From assembly GCA_026874595.1 (NCBI GenBank), contig CM049308.1, forward strand, positions 39,668,527-39,732,526: a stretch of 64,000 bases of DNA, read 5' to 3'. This document shows positions 33,570 through 45,420 of the stretch, in pieces. The notes beneath the pieces were generated by a model. That model saw nothing but the letters and a program-made list of their open reading frames with translations. It searched no databases and was not told where the DNA came from. The position numbers and the translations under genes were made by a program. Every line of letters starts with the position of its first letter. The stretch's first letter is position 1. This stretch comes from Sipunculus nudus (lineage: Eukaryota > Annelida > Sipuncula > Golfingiida > Sipunculidae).

Positions 33570-35414
33570 ACGCCCCAGATGTGATATTGCACATTAAATG
33601 GGCCATGCATGAAACGGGCAGTTATTTTGCCCATTACGTGAAATGGGCATATTCACTAAATTCTGCTTGCCCATTTCATGAAATGAGCAACTTAACAATC
33701 GGCAATATATTTCTCAGTTCTGTAAGTATTAAGGAATACTATAATTGAATGTATAATGTGCATGGAACACCTTTCCCTTTTTTGATTGAGTTAATCGTAA
33801 TTGATAAAGTGAAAAAAGACATATTTGCAGCTAACATTTTATAGTATATAGTTATATGTATATATTGATATAAATCTAGTTTTCAATTATTAATATATTA
33901 ATGTACATAATTATTACTAAGCTTTATTTTACATTATTTATTTATTACCAATTACATTAAATTATTTTAGAAACATGAATTATGAGTAACTGATATTGGT
34001 AAGTTTCATCAATCTCATAGCTCTATGGCCTGATAATCACTTAACTAATGAAACCTATAAAGTACTTGTATGTACTCATTAACTGACCACACTGAGTTGG
34101 TACTGAGTTCATGCTTTGTAGGTTGTTTTTTTCAACTGCTAAATTAAAAATGGTTTTTGTGAATCATAGGATTGTTACTAACTGTTGGCCTATATAATGA
34201 CATCTGAGTCAGAAGTATACTTTGCTTGCCAAGTAATTTTCAAATGATTAGCCAATTGGTATTCGGTGACATTCAAAGCATATATTAATATATTATTAAA
34301 ATTCCAGAAAAGTGTGTAGATGCACATTTGTGAATTTCAGACCTAAAAGCTGTTTGAACATATATTACATGATGAGCTTAGATAAATATTACATATTGAG
34401 AGAATATATATTTTTTCAACTTGTAGATATATCACATTAAACATGTAACTGAGTTATATTTGATTTTGATTTTTATAGCCCTCATAATCTGAAAATATTT
34501 TAGACACTACTGAAAACAGCATCTCATTTACATGATTTTGAATACCTGTACTAGAAATCAGACTTAATGTTTTCCATAAAGCAACAGATCAAACTCAATT
34601 AAAGTGCATGAACAAATTATTTTATATAGCAATCATTTAAACATTATTAAGATGAAATAATTATTGAAACCTGCCGTTAAATAAGTGTTTCGATATGTTT
34701 TCTCTGAGATGTGAGAAAATAAACAATATTATAGTATAAACTGGTAAAGTATAATATATAAGTATATATAGATCTTAAAAGTTTCAAATTAAAAACCTTA
34801 AACATTCCTGCTGAAACCCATTCAAGTATTTTAATACATCAAATATTGAAAACCCTGAAAGGAAACCATATTTTCACTTGTGCTACGTTAACAATTTACT
34901 TTGATCATCAAACAGCCATTGAAGAACCTGAAATATTTAAATGTTTCATATGATGATTAACATTAGATTGTGAACCCCACGATTACTACTAAAAATATCA
35001 AAACATATTTACTGAAATATAGTGAAATGTATCATTGTCATTGGGGCTAAATATTATTATATTTACTTATACGGTCAAGCTGATTTGTATGATATAATAC
35101 GTGTTTATAATAAAGTGTAGAGAATTATTCAAATGTTTTGTTTTCATCTGACACAAAACAGGTTTTTTTTTTACATATATGCCTTATCTAATATTAGCTA
35201 GAATGGGTAATCAGAATCCATTAGAGATTTAAAGTTTTAAAAGGTGCGCATTTCATGAAATGGGCAACAGTTTTCTTGCTCATTTCATGAACTGGGCAAG
35301 CAGCATTTAGTGAATTTGCCTATTTCATTCGGCAAAGTGGTTGCCCATTTCACGAAATGAATAAAATAATTGCCCATTTCATGATGTGGGCAATTTCACG
35401 TTTGGAGTGTAACA
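33567..35414. mobile_element. 1.85-kb non-autonomous element with long inverted ends of ATGAAATGGGC repeats
   Basis: The left 120 bp and the reverse complement of the right 180 bp align. Both start TGTTAC, carry GCCCATTTCATGAAATGGGC-type palindromes spaced about 40 bp apart, and share ATTCACTAAAT(T/G)CTGCTTGCCC and CATGAAATGAGCAA. The 1.55-kb interior is AT-rich without coding potential. The left end abuts a TA tract, so the target duplication is ambiguous (ATG or TA). It is probably a MITE-like DNA transposon derivative; I cannot name the superfamily. Confidence 0.8.
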
Positions 35415-35524
35415 TGTACATCATATTTCCTTTTAAAATCGATTTCCTAATTTTCTTATTCTACTTCTAGAAAAAATACCATCAAATAAAATCTGAAATG
35501 ACATTGAAATGCACGAACTCATTC

Positions 35525-38500
35525 CATGCTATCACTGTGAGCTCACAGTGTGAATTCACTGCGGTGCAATTTCATCCAGTGATATAACCGTGAACTCACT
35601 GTTGTGTAACATGCTTGAGCTCACTGCTATATACTATCACTATTAGTCTACGGCCGTGAATTAACCGCGGTGTCACATTTTGACGTCATCCTGAGATATC
35701 ACTCTGAACTAACTGTTGTGTAACAGACATGACCTCATGCCATAATATCACTGTGAGCTCACAGTTGTGAATTCGATGTGGTGTCAGATTTTTTGACGTC
35801 ATTCTTTGATATCATTGTGAACTCACTGTTGTGTAACAGACATGAACTCATGCCATGATATCACTGTGAGTTCACAGCCGTAAATTCACCGTGCTGTCAC
35901 ATTTTGACGTCTCCTGAGATATCACTCTGAACCAACTGTTGTGAAATACACATGACCTCATGTCATGCTTTCACTGTGAGCTCACGGTTGTGATTTTACC
36001 ACGATGTCACATTTTTGACGTCATCCTGTGATAAAACTGTGAACTCACTTTTGTGTAACAGAAAGGAACTCATGCCTTGATATCACACGGAACTCTTGGT
36101 TGTGAATTCTCTGAGGTGTCACATTATGACGCCATTCTCTGCTATTACTGTGAACACACTCTTTTGTAACGGACATCAACTAAAGCAATGCCATCACTGT
36201 GAACTCAAGGTTGTGTTTTCATCACGGTGCCTCATTTTTAACATTATCCTGAGATATCACTGTAATCTCACTGTTGTGTAACATACATGAACACATGCCA
36301 CGACATCACTGTGACCTCATCGTTGTGTAACATACATGAGCTCATTGCTATACCGTCACTGTGCGCTCACGGTTGTGAATTCTCCGCGGTATCACATTTG
36401 TATATCATCCTGAGATATCATTATGGACTCACTATTAGGTAACATACATGAACTCCATGCCATGTCATCACTTTGAGCTCACGGTTGTGAATTCAAGATG
36501 ATGGCACATTTTTGACGCCATCCTGTAATATCAGTGTGAGCTCGCTGATGTGCAACAGACATGAGCTCATGCCAAGATATCACTGTAAGCTCCCGGTTGT
36601 GAATTAACCATGGTGTCACATTTTGACGTCATCCTGTGATATCATTGTGAATTCACTCTGGTATAACATACATGAATTCACTGTTATGCTATCACTGTGA
36701 GCTCACGGTTGTGAATTCCCCGTGTTTTCACATTTTGACGTCATCCTGTGATATCACATTGGGCTCGCTGATGAGTAACAAACATTTACTCATGCCCTGA
36801 TATCACTGTGAGCTCATTTTTGATGTCATCCCGTGATATCACTGTGAACTTGCTGTTGTGTAACAGACATGAACTCATGCCATGATATTACTGTGAGCTC
36901 ACGTTGTGAATTCACCGCGGTGTCACATTTTTTACGTTTTCCTGTGATATCATTGTGAACTGATTGTTCTATATCATACATGAGCTCATTTCTATGCTAT
37001 CACTGTGAGCTCATGGTTGTGAATTCACCGCGGTGTCAAAATTTGACGTCATCCTTTGATATCACTGTGAATTCACTGTTGTGTAACAGAAATGAACTCA
37101 TACCATGATATCACTGTGGTTGTAAATTCACCGTGCTGTCACATTTTGAATTCATCCTGTGATACCAATGTGAACTCACTGTTGTGTACCAGACATGAAC
37201 TCATGCCATGATATTACTGTGAGTTCCCAGCCGTAAATTCACCGTGCTGACACTTTTTGAAGTCATCCTGAGATATCACTCTGAACTAACTGTTGTGAAA
37301 TACACATGACCTCATGTCATGCTTTCACTGTGAGCTCACAGTTGTGAATTCATTGTGGTATCACATTTTTTATGTCATCCTGTGATATCATTGTGAACTC
37401 ACTGTTGGATAACATACATGAGCTCACTGCTATGCTATCACTGTGAGCTCACGGTTGTGAATTCACCGCGGCGTCTCATTTTGACGTCAACCTATGATAT
37501 TACAGTGAACTCACTGTTGTGTTACAGACATGAACTCATGCCATGATATTACTGTGAGCTCACGGTTATGAATTCACCGTGGTGACACATTTTTGGCGTC
37601 ATCCTGTGATTTCACTGTGAACTCACTGTTGTGTAACAGACATGAGCACACTGCTATGCTATCACTGTGAGCTCACGGTTATGAATTCACCGCGGCGTCT
37701 CATTTTGAGACGTGAGTTCACATGCTATTATATCATTTTGAGTTCACTGTTGTGAATTCACCGTGGTGTCACATATTTTGCCTCATCCTGGGATATCACT
37801 GTTAACTCAATGTTGTGTAACAGAAATGAACTCTAGCAATGCCATCATTGTGAAGTCATGGTTATGAATTCACTGTGGTGTTACATTTATAACGTCATCC
37901 TGAGATATCACTGTGAACTCACTGTTGTGTAACAGACATGAACTCATCCCATGATATCACAGTGAGCTCGCGGTTGTGAATTCACCGTGGTGTCACATTT
38001 TTGATGTCATCCTGTGATATCACTGTGAACTCGCTGTTGTGTAACAGACATGAACTCATGCCATGAGATTACTGTGAGCTCACTGTTGTGAATTCACCGT
38101 GATGTCACATTTTGACGTCATCCTGTGATATCACGGTGGGCTCGCTGATGAGTAACATACATGAACTCGTGCTATGATATCATTTTGAGCTCACTGTTAT
38201 GAATTCACAGTGGTGTCACATTTTTTACCTCATCCTGGGATATCACTGTGAACCCAATGTTGTGTAACAGAAATGAACTCCAGCAATGCCATCATTGTAA
38301 ACTCATGGTTATGAATTCACTGTGGTGTTACATTTATAACGTCATCCTGAGATATCATTGTGAACTCACTGTTGTGTAACAGACATGAACTCATCCCATG
38401 ATATCACTGTGAGCAAACGGTTGTGAATTCACCGTGTTGTCACATTTTTTATGTCATCCTGTGATATCACTGTGAACTCGCTGTTGTGTAACAGACATGA

Positions 38501-40575
38501 ACTCATGCCATGATATTACTGTGAGCTCACGGTTCTGAATTCACCGTGGTGTCACATTTTTGATGTCATCCTGTGATATCACTGTGAACTCGCTGTTGTG
38601 TTACAGACATGAACTCATGCCATGAGATTACTATGAGCTCACTGTTGTGAATTCACCGTGATGTCACATTTTTACGTCATCCTGTGATATCACGGTGGGC
38701 TCGCTGATGAGTAACATACATGAACTCGTGCTATGATATCATTTTGAGCTCACTGTTGTGAATTCACAGTGGTTCACATTTTTTACCTCATCCTGGGATA
38801 TCACTGTGAACTCAATGTTTTGTAACAGAAATGAACTCTAGCAATGCCATCATTGTGAACTCATGGTTATGAGTTCACTGTGGTGTTACATTTATAACGT
38901 CATCCTGAGATATCATTGTGAACTCACTGTTGGGTAACAGACATGAACTTATCCCATGATATCACTGTGAGCAAACGGTTGTGAATTCCCCGTGGTGTCA
39001 CATTTTTTATATCATCCTGTGATATAACTGTAACTCGCTGTTGTGTAACAGACATGAACTCATGTCACGATATTACTGTGAGCTCACGGTTCTGAATTCA
39101 CCGTGGTTTCACATTTTTGATGTTATCCTGTGATTTCACTGTAAACTCACTGTTGTGTAACAGACATGAACTCATGCCATGATATCACTGTGAGCTCACG
39201 GTTGTGAATTTACCGTGGTGTCACATGTTTGACGTCATCCTGTGATTTCACTGTGAACTCACTGTTGTGTAACAGACATGAGCACACTGCTATGCTATCA
39301 CTGTGAGCTCACGGTTGTGAATTCACCGCGGCGTCTCATTTTGAGACGTGAGCTCACATGCTATTATATCATTTTGAGTTCACTGTTGTGAATTCACCGT
39401 GGTGTCACATTTATTGCCTCATCCTGGGATATCACTGTTAACTCAATGTTGTGTAACAGAAATGAACTCTAGCAATGCCATCATTGTGAAGTCATGGTTA
39501 TGAATTCACTGTGGTGTTACATTTATAAGGTCATCCTGAGATATCACTGTGAACTCACTGTTGTGTAACAGACATGAACTCATCCCATGATATCACAGTG
39601 AGCTCGCGGTTGTGAATTCACCGTGGTGTCACATTTTTGATGTCATCCTGTGATATCACTGTGAACTCGCTGTTGTGTAACAGACATGAACTCATGCAAT
39701 GATATAACTGTGAGCTCACGGTTGTGAATTCACCGTGGTGTCACATTTTGACGTCATCCTGTAATATCACGGTGGGCTCGCTGATGAGTAACATACATGA
39801 ACTCATGCTATGATATCATTTTGAGCTCACTGTTGTAAATTCACCGTGGTGTCACATTTTTCACCTCATCCTGCGATATCACTGTGAACCCAATGTTGTG
39901 TAACAGAAATGAACTCCTGCAATGCCATCATTGTGAACTCATGGTGGTGAATTCACTGTGGTGTTACATTTATAACGTCATCCTGAGATATCATTGTGAA
40001 CTTACTGTTGTGTAACAGACATGAACTCATCCCATGATATCACTGTGAGCTCACGGTTCTGAATTCACCGTGGTGTCACATTTTTGATGTCATCCTGTGA
40101 TATCACTGTGAACTCACTGTTGTGTAACAGACATGAACTCATGCCATGATATCACTGTGAGCTCACGTTTGTGAATTCACCGTGGTGTCACATTTTTGAC
40201 GTCATCCTGTGATATCACTGTGAACTCACTGTTGTATAACAAACATGAACTCATGCCATGATATCACTGTGAGCTCATGGTTGTGAATTCACCGTGATGT
40301 CACATTTTTGACGTCATCATGTGATATCACTGTGAACTCACTGTTGTGTAGCAAACATGAACTCATGCCATGATATCACTGTGAGCTCACGGTTGTGAAT
40401 TCACTGTGGTGTCACATTATTGACGTCACTCTGTGATATCACTGTGAACTCAATGTTGTGTAACAGACATGAACTCACTGCAGTGACCTAACCATGAGTT
40501 CACAGTTGGTTCATAGTTATGAACTCACACCCGTGACTCTCTAATGATATCACAGTGATCTCGAGGTTAGCTCAC
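35525..40575. repeat. Satellite array 2: ~112-bp monomer, about 45 copies, with higher-order structure
   Basis: Successive monomers carry GATATCACTGTGAACTCACT, GTTGTGTAACAGACATGAAC, TCATGCCATGATATCAC, GTGAGCTCACGGTTGTGAAT, TCACCGTGGTGTCAC and a TTTTGACGTCATCCTG block. The unit at 40198-40309 counts 112 bp. About a dozen monomers have the full palindrome TGACGTCA and others one-base variants (AACGTCA, GATGTCA). Left monomers are more diverged than right ones. Distinctive variants recur as blocks: the GGTGGGCTCGCTGATGAGTA variant at about 38136, 38695 and 39772, and CATTTTGAGACGTGAG at 37700 and 39343. Confidence 0.97.
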
Positions 40576-40597
40576 GTCTTGACTGGGTTATAGGGCA

Positions 40598-40772
40598 CAG
40601 GCCCTTGAAATCACCATTAAACCATGCCTAAATGGCCCGTCTTTAACCTTAAATTATACTCCCCATAGAAATATTAAGACACGTAATATTACTATGGATA
40701 GTATAAGGCTAGATATAGGGTCCATTTAGACATGTTTTCTGGTGATTTCAAGTGCCTATGCTCAGGGAGACT
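40598..40772. mobile_element. 175-bp MITE-like inverted repeat
   Basis: The left arm GGGCACAGGCCCTTGAAATC with ACCATTAAACCATGCCTAAA pairs with a diverged inverted copy on the right (complement of GGTGATTTCAAGTGCCTATG, with ATTTAGACATG). The arms are about 45 bp. It sits right after the 112-bp satellite. No clear target duplication. Confidence 0.65.
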
Positions 40773-41280
40773 GCCCAGACAGCTGCTAAATTCCTAAAAT
40801 AATTGATGGCATTATTTTATTCAATCGAATACACTATATCTTCAGATTTTGTAATCGACAAAATACCATGTGATGTGAAAATAGTACTTTGCAAAAAAAA
40901 TCAAATTTATTTGTAGTAAATAATTTACAATTTCTCAAATGAATGGTTAACAATGATAGAGAAGTAATTTTTTACTTTTTTCGCAAAAGTCCGTGATCAA
41001 TATTCCTAGAGCTCATGTTCCTGAGGTATTTAGCAGCATATACTTATCAGTATGTTTGTTAGCTTTTGAAATGGTCAAAATGTGATCACTGAAAGATAAA
41101 TTTCATGAAGAGGTGAAATCATGAAGAAAAAATTAATCTCATTCTGAGATTGGACGTGTAAAACACCCAAATACAAACACATTGATATAAACCTTGTTAA
41201 GCAAAGAAAGAGGAGTAAAGTTGTGTTTATTTCACGACCATATATGACTATAGTGTTAAGGAAGTTATACAGTCCCATTC
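40773..41280. other. AT-rich gene-free stretch
   Basis: Nothing supported beyond ordinary AT-rich sequence. Confidence 0.6.
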
Positions 41281-41289
41281 TATATGACC

Positions 41290-41937
41290 ATACCCCCATA
41301 TCCAATTTCCCTCTATACTCTGACGCGTTTGTTAAAAAAGGCAGATTTCTTGAAAAATCAGCCTTTTCATAGAACCTTCAGAAACGAGAAAATTAGGGTG
41401 AGAAAAGTCCCCCTGTGGAGGACCCCTATTGCCGATGACGAAAAAACTTGTAAAACTTGCATAACCGGGAAACCTGGTTAAACGGTCCAGATGGCCGAAA
41501 TCGCAAGTAAAAGGGCTTTGGGTCTCGAATTAAGGTCGTTCACAAGGATCGAGTTCGGCTCTCGAATGGCATTGCTGGGTCTCCGCTGCTGGGATCGGTG
41601 GAGGGAATGCGGGTTGCTTCTGGCTTTGTGGTTGTGGATGCTGTAGCTTCAATTTTTACAAGGACAACGGCCCAGGAGAGACGATGGCGCCCTCTACGGC
41701 TCCCTCCTTGGCTTGGCGTGGCACTGCGACTGTTGGCTCGGAGAACATGCTTAAGGAGCGCACAGGGCTGAGGTCTTGACCGCAGCAACCTTTAGCTGCT
41801 CGATGAGCGTATACTTCTTTTGGCTTTGGAGGACCCCTATAGTCCCCTACTGGCCGATTGACTAATTTACGTGCATCCGCCAGCGCGGCCGCGTAACTCA
41901 ACGTGTGTCCACAGCAACTACCAACAATTATTTTCAT
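41290..41937 (-). other. GC-richer island with overlapping minus-strand ORFs, unidentified
   Basis: Composition changes sharply from AT-rich flanks. On the minus strand a 93-codon frame (41656-41937, beginning MKIIVGSCCGHTLSY) and an overlapping 82-codon frame (41540-41788) are open. The phrase GGAGGACCCCTAT occurs twice (near 41417 and 41829), hinting at an internal duplication. I recognise no domain. It may be a first exon, a CpG-rich regulatory island or a fragment of another transposon. It lies outside the LTR element, ending about 190 bp before its left LTR. Confidence 0.35.
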
Positions 41938-42120
41938 GGAATTTTGTTTGTTACCTGATTCTGATTTAATTAAAAAGTCATTATTATTTGAAACTATATA
42001 ATCATATATAGAGGTCTAAAGGTCTGGGAAACAGAATAAAATTCCCTTAATACCGAAAAGCAGAACAAGGCTGCGTCTCGCGCCGTTTTCACCCTATACG
42101 TCTATACACGCGAAAGTTAG

Positions 42121-42124
42121 GTAT
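42121..42124. repeat. Target site duplication GTAT, left copy
   Basis: GTAT directly precedes the left LTR and recurs at 51251-51254 directly after the right LTR. Confidence 0.75.
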
Positions 42125-42407
42125 TGTTACAGGTGCTCTTTTTATTGTGTGACACGGGCGTAACTCGTGTTGTGACACCCTCGCCGGGCCGTTTGTTACA
42201 TTCTATGTTTAATCCGTGCTGGTTGAACCCTCGTTGAAATGTTAGCCTTGGGTTTTCACGCTTGGCCGTAGTCTCGTGATGAGCCTGGTATGTGGAGATA
42301 CACAGCGCTGTTTTTCTAGGGAATTCCTGAAACGCATGTTTACTGTGCTGTGCAAGATCTTATAGACTGCTCGAGAAGTGGAAAATTCTCGGCTTGGGGT
42401 GTAAAGG

Positions 42408-42415
42408 TATATAAA
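42408..42415 (+). promoter_or_regulatory. TATA box of the 5' LTR
   Basis: TATATAAA followed by GGGGCTG; the same box is at 50719-50726 in the right LTR. Transcription, and so the R region, probably starts about 30 bp downstream. Confidence 0.75.
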
Positions 42416-42774
42416 GGGGCTGTGTTTTAGAGCCAAGCAGAGAGAGAGCAGAGAAGATTCCAGCGGACGCAGAAGCGTGTGTCAGTTTCTAGGACCTTAT
42501 CCGACGAATGCGGCAATTATAGATTTTCTAAGACTTTCTCTTGGATTTTATGCATTTGGACTTCAGTTTACTTTCTGGATTGGTACAAGAGATTTACTCT
42601 GGACTGTCATTCTCCGAGAGTATACATTTAAAGAAGTTATCATTGTGACGGTGTTGGTAGCCAGGTAATGTGCACATTATTTTCTGTGTGATTGTATTGA
42701 CTTGTTGCTATACCACTGTTTTACTGTAAAATTGTATTGATTTAGTGTATTGTAATGTTAGGGTTGTTTTTAAG

Positions 42775-42780
42775 AATAAA
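42775..42780 (+). terminator. Polyadenylation signal in the 5' LTR
   Basis: AATAAA in TTTTTAAGAATAAATTATAG, repeated at 51090-51095 in the 3' LTR, where it would act. Confidence 0.65.
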
Positions 42781-42942
42781 TTATAGTTATTTGTTAACAA
42801 AAAATCACTGACTTCTTTATTCATTCCCCTGGACATTTCACGCTGCCTAGTGTTACAGAATCTGATTTTTTTATCTCCGTTACAGAATTTGTGTTCATCA
42901 CGCATACGTGATCTGTTTTTATTAGGTTCCGTAACATAAAAT

Positions 42943-42961
42943 TGGGGGCTCTCGTCGGGAT
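42943..42961 (+). other. Primer binding site
   Basis: TGGGGGCTCTCGTCGGGAT lies six bases after the LTR. It begins TGG, the complement of a tRNA CCA end, and resembles the tRNA-Pro-type sites of some vertebrate retroviruses with small differences. Which mollusc tRNA pairs with it is not determined. Confidence 0.75.
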
Positions 42962-43104
42962 GCTTAATAGTTTTCAAATTTATTAGGCCTTGACCTGGAG
43001 ACGTTGTTTTATCATACATTGTTTACAAGATTACATATTGTTTACAGTACATTGTTTACAGGATTTATCTTAGTGGTTTTATGTTATTGTTTTGACATCT
43101 TAAC

Positions 43105-44205
43105 ATGGCAGATTTCAAACCTGAGACATTTGTTGACGAACCCGACCCTGATCAACTTGAACAGTTGTCAAAAGAACAGTTGTTGCGTTTGGGACAACAC
43201 TAAGGGCTAAGTGTGAAAAAAAAGCTTTGAGAAAGCCTGATATCATTGCTAATTGAATAGACTGAAGTTGAAAAATAAAAAAAAAATGGAAGCCTTGCTA
43301 TGCAACTGTAATTTAAAAAGTTAGAAATGCAACATGAGCTAGTATTAAAAGAGAAAGAAAAAGAAATTGAGTTAAAACGACTGGAATTAGAAAGACTTAA
43401 ACTAGAACATAGTCTACGTGCTGCCCCAACTCACAGTTTTGATGTTACTAAACACATTAGACTTGTCCCACCTTTTCAAGAAAAAGAGGTTGATAAATAT
43501 TTCTTACACTTTGAGAAGGTAGCTAAAAATTTAAAATGGCCTAAGGAAAATTGGACTATGCTGTTACAAAATGTATTGATTAGCAAGGCCAGAGAAATTT
43601 ATACAGAGCTTTCAGTAGAAGCTGCTGCTGACTATGACCTGGTAAAACGGTTAATTCTTAAAGGTTATGAGTTAGTTACAGAGGTTTACCGCCAGAAATT
43701 CAGAAATTGGGAAAAGCGCAAATAACAGACCTAGGTCGAATTTGCTAGGACAAAAGAGCAGTTCTTTGATCGCTGGTGTAGTTCTAAAAATGTAATGAAA
43801 GATTATGACAATTTGCGCCAGTTGATTTTGCTTGAAGAATTTAAGCGCTGCATTAACGCAGATGTTAAAACTTTTCTCGATGAGAAAAGTCCTGAAACAC
43901 TTGACATTGCTACTCAATTAGCTGATGATTATTCATTAACACACAAAATTTCCTTTACTAGCAAATCAAACCAGTCATTCACAAACAAGAATGTGAATCA
44001 GTATGGTCAAAAGAAGTTTAAAGCGCAGTCACCCAGTACTAGTAGTCCTGGTAGTTCACCAAAGCCCATTGCTACATCTCAGTCCACGTCCACTGTGTCT
44101 AAGTCCAACAAAGACCAGTCATTTTCAAAGACAATCTGTAATTACTGCCAGAAGGAAGGTCATCTTATGTGTGACTGCTGGAAAATTGGGAATAAATAAA
44201 AAAGC
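43105..44205 (+). pseudogene. gag: Gag of the Gmr1-like element, broken
   Basis: The likely start is the ATG at 43105 (MADFKPETFVDEPDPDQLEQ); a stop follows at 43201. Reading resumes at 43327 with a charged coiled coil rich in E, K and L (KEKEKEIELKRLELERLKLE), then a SCAN-like capsid region (RLVPPFQEKEVDKYF, GYELVTEVYRQKF). After a stop and frame change near 43725 it continues from 43795 (LRQLILLEEFKRC, TQLADDYSLTHK), a Ser/Thr-rich linker, and a zinc knuckle CNYCQKEGHLMCDC (C-x2-C-x4-H-x4-C). It would assemble the particle and bind RNA. There are at least three breaks, so it is not functional. Confidence 0.88.
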
Positions 44206-44739
44206 AAACATTCTGGGTTTGTTTCAAAATCTATGCACAGCATAGTACCAGAGCCAGGCTCTTTTCATGTAAATAAGGGGTACAACTTCTTTATTGACTC
44301 TAATAAAGAGTTTGATGCTACGGAGGCCCAAGGTCCGTCTAAATCCAAAGAAGAATCCGTAGATTGCGGGGAAAAACCTCAGCTGATTCCTGCGAGGAAT
44401 TGAATAAGGCTAGGTCCTTTCAAGACTCCTGCGAGGAAGATCCTTTAAATAAGGCTAAGTCCATTAATGACTCTTTCGAGAGTATTTCAAATGAGGCCAG
44501 GTCCTCTTATGACAAACAAAAGTTTTATTTCTGCTGAGGAAAATTCCTCTGTTGACTCCCATGAGGAGTTTAATGATAAGAAGGATCTAGATTCCTTAGA
44601 TGACTCTGAAACAGAGTTTATGAATGACACTGTCAATGTCAGTTCTTTGTTTGATGAGGTTTGGGTAGTGGATTCCTCTCCTGACTCTGAAATGGAGTTA
44701 TTTGAGCCATTCATACATGATGCTTTTGTATCACTTTAA
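44206..44739 (+). pseudogene. Acidic linker between gag and protease
   Basis: Frames here are rich in Asp, Glu and Ser, with a repeated short phrase around DSxEE. One ORF runs 44467-44739 and stops at TAA; the protease region continues in the same frame directly after, so that stop is an in-frame nonsense change. No domain recognised. Confidence 0.6.
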
Positions 44740-45414
44740 AGTGATTTTTCAGATTCTACCCCTATTAGAATTTTGAGGGACACTGGTTCAGGCCAGACTC
44801 TCATGTTAGCAAACACTTTGCCGTTTTCTCATAGGTCCTTTACTGGTGCACATGCACTTGTTAATGGTGTGTTTTCAGACAGGCACACTTCAGTTCCGCT
44901 TCACAGTATCTATTTAAAGTCAGATTTGATTTCTGGTAATATTACTGTGGGCATAAGAACTACTTTACCCTTTAAGGGAATTCAGTTGCTACTAGGCAAT
45001 GATGTTGCAGGTGATAAAGTACAGCCTGTACCAATAGTGACAGAAAAGCCGTCACTTGATCAGGACACTGATCTGGAAAGTCAGGAAATTCCTGGTTTTT
45101 ATCCTCCGTGTGCTGTAACTAGATCTATGGCCAAGAAAAACACACATGAGGATAATGGTCCAGATAATAACACTCTGGGAGTCACTAGTGACTCGTCTAA
45201 CGACTCGCCCGTACAGGATGCAGCATTCTCAAGGTCAGAACTTATCGCGGAACAGCATAAGGACCCTGATATTTCATGTTTGTTTCCCAGGGCAGTTTCT
45301 AAAGATAAGCTGTCACTGAACCCAGTTTGTTTCTATGTCAAAAATGGAGTGTCTATGCGTAAATGGCAACCACCTGATGTATGCGCTGATGATGAGTGGG
45401 CCATCAAACATTAA
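44740..45414 (+). pseudogene. Retroviral-type aspartic protease region
   Basis: The catalytic motif is visible as RILRDTGSGQTLM (DTG near 44779), and the family's second motif as QLLLGNDVAG about 70 residues later. A Ser/Asp-rich tether follows, and then a segment ending DDEWAIKH with a stop at 45412. This protease would cut the polyprotein. The stretch is open throughout, among the best preserved parts of the element. Confidence 0.85.
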
Positions 45415-45420
45415 ATAGTA

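Larger units (their letters stand above)
42125..42936 (+). repeat. 5' LTR
   Basis: It starts TGTTACAGGTGC and ends TTCCGTAACA; TGTTAC and GTAACA are inverted terminal repeats. It is 812 bp against 815 bp for the right LTR, roughly 95% identical by eye, which implies a fairly old insertion. Confidence 0.95.

Noticed and set aside
17826-40575. Evenly spaced repeats that could suggest CRISPR
   Set aside because: Monomers are contiguous satellites without unique spacers, and the genome is eukaryotic.
42242-42436. Minus-strand ORF with a close copy at 50583-50774
   Set aside because: It is duplicated only because it lies in both LTRs; it is antisense to the LTR promoter and has no domain.
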